This document shows positions 4,634-5,501 of a DNA stretch of 5,501 nucleotides, piece by piece. Numbering within the stretch: the first letter of the stretch is position 1; every line of letters begins with the position of its first letter. The translations under genes were made by a program, and so were the position numbers. The notes below the pieces were generated by a model, which saw only the letters and a list, made by a program, of their open reading frames with translations, ran no database searches and was not told where the DNA came from. The DNA is from Jatrophihabitans sp. (GTDB lineage Bacteria > Actinomycetota > Actinomycetes > Mycobacteriales > Jatrophihabitantaceae). The stretch spans positions 1 to 5,501 of the forward strand of contig JAOPVG010000455.1 in assembly GCA_025966255.1 (NCBI GenBank). The letters run 5' to 3'.

Positions 4634-5500
4634 ATGGCATCCCAGGAACTGCCCGGCGGCAGCTACCGCGTCGCCGATCTTGAGCTCAGCCGCGTCGGCT
4701 ACGGCGCCATGCAGCTGGCCGGCCCCGGCGTCTTCGGCCCACCGAAAGATCACGACACCGCCGTCGCCGTGCTGCGCGCGGCTGTCGATCTTGGCATCCG
4801 GCATATCGATACCGCCGACTTCTACGGGCCCCACGTCACGAACGAGCTGATCCGCGAGGCGCTCGCGCCGTATCCCGACGACCTGCATATTGTCACGAAG
4901 GTCGGCGCGCGCCGCGACGAGCAGGGCGGCTGGCCGCACGCCCGCACGCCGGCCGAGCTGCGCTCACAGGTCCACGACAATCTGCAGCATCTCGGGCTTG
5001 ACGTGCTGGATGTCGTGAACCTGCGTGTCGGCGGTGTCGAGGCACCCGAGCCGGGCTCGCTCGCGGAGCAATTCGAGGCGCTCGCCGAACTGCAGCAGCA
5101 GGGGCTCATCCGACACCTCGGCGTCAGCACCGTTACCGCCGAACAGATCGCCGAGGCCCAGTCGATCGCGCCAGTCGTATGCGTGCAGAACTACTACAAC
5201 GTCGCCCACCGGGTCGATGACGAGCTGGTCGATTCGCTCAACGCGCAAGGAATCGCCTACGTCCCCTACTTCCCGCTCGGCGGCTTCTCGCCGCTGCAGT
5301 CTGTGGCGCTACAAGCAGTCGCGGCCCGGCTCGACACCACTGCGATGTCCGTCGCGCTGGCCTGGCTGTTGCGGCGTTCACCGAACGTACTGCTGATCCC
5401 CGGCACGTCCTCGGTGGCGCACCTACGCGAGAACCTTGCCGTCGCCGCGCTCGAACTGCCACACGACGCGATCGCCGAGCTCGACGCGATCGGGCGCTGA
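4634..5500 (+). CDS. pdxI: Aldo/keto reductase, PdxI/YdbC-like (probable pyridoxal reductase)
   Basis: This 288-residue NADPH-dependent aldo/keto reductase has a TIM-barrel fold and is probably cytosolic. From memory it closely resembles E. coli YdbC/PdxI, which reduces pyridoxal to pyridoxine in vitamin B6 salvage. Shared segments include GYGAMQLAGPGVFGPP (22-37), HIDTADFYGPHVTNELIREAL (57-77), LDVLDVVNLRV (122-132), YVPYFPLGGFSPLQS (209-223) and LIPGTSSVAHLRENL (254-268, cofactor phosphate region). Catalytic residues D59, Y64 and K89 are present. The usual catalytic His is replaced by R131 in NLRV; the E. coli relative has the same motif, so this is a subfamily trait and not damage. The start has a strong ribosome site. 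The gene is complete, with its TGA at 5498-5500. Divergent placement with a ligand-sensing regulator suggests control by a metabolite. Substrate assignment rests on resemblance alone; other aldehydes remain possible. Confidence 0.9.
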   Translation: MASQELPGGSYRVADLELSRVGYGAMQLAGPGVFGPPKDHDTAVAVLRAAVDLGIRHIDTADFYGPHVTNELIREALAPYPDDLHIVTKVGARRDEQGGWPHARTPAELRSQVHDNLQHLGLDVLDVVNLRVGGVEAPEPGSLAEQFEALAELQQQGLIRHLGVSTVTAEQIAEAQSIAPVVCVQNYYNVAHRVDDELVDSLNAQGIAYVPYFPLGGFSPLQSVALQAVAARLDTTAMSVALAWLLRRSPNVLLIPGTSSVAHLRENLAVAALELPHDAIAELDAIGR

Positions 5501-5501
5501 G

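Noticed and set aside
5021..5029. Aldo/keto reductase lacking the catalytic His taken as inactive or degraded
   Set aside because: As I recall, the E. coli PdxI/YdbC relative has the same NLRV motif; Asp, Tyr and Lys are intact and the gene is full length.

Overview
The window is about 5.5 kb of very GC-rich, gene-dense DNA. Frequent GTG starts, G/C-ending codons, a CxxXxxC single-cluster ferredoxin with a WGYP motif, and a regulator of the RRTPGLRREE type all point to an actinomycete (Mycobacterium/Nocardia/Pseudonocardia-like). The genus cannot be fixed from this sequence. No rRNA, tRNA, CRISPR array, insertion sequence or phage gene is visible.

Bases 1-3610 (+ strand) hold one tightly packed operon of at least five genes. 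In order they are: the 3' end of a membrane-anchored, proline-rich protein of unknown function; a cytosolic-looking ApbE-type FAD:protein FMN transferase; a six-helix ferric-reductase-like membrane protein with two spaced His pairs for b hemes; a NuoF-like flavin/Fe-S protein with an SLBB region; and a small ferredoxin. All four junctions are 4-base overlaps (GTGA, GTGA, ATGA, GTGA), so the proteins are probably made in step. Together they look like a membrane electron-transfer module. Electrons would pass among the soluble ferredoxin, the NuoF-like protein and the di-heme membrane protein, and ApbE would attach FMN covalently to a partner. No FMN acceptor motif is visible here, so that partner should lie upstream or elsewhere. 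Several ligand positions differ from the textbook families: the NuoF-like protein lacks the first Cys of its 4Fe-4S motif, the ferredoxin has three Cys with Val at the fourth position, and ApbE has Glu/Lys where metal-binding Asp/Thr normally sit.

Bases 3623-5500 hold a separate divergent pair. A helix-turn-helix regulator with an MmyB-like ligand-binding domain is on the minus strand and converges on the ferredoxin gene with only 12 bases between them. A PdxI/YdbC-like aldo/keto reductase (probable NADPH-dependent pyridoxal reductase) is on the plus strand. Their 135-base intergenic region carries a perfect 9-base inverted repeat (TCATCCTGG-N11-CCAGGATGA). It lies where the regulator's -35 region should be, next to a TAGACT -10 box placed for a leaderless transcript. 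The simplest reading is an autoregulated switch that also controls the reductase. Nothing in the sequence ties this pair to the electron-transfer operon.
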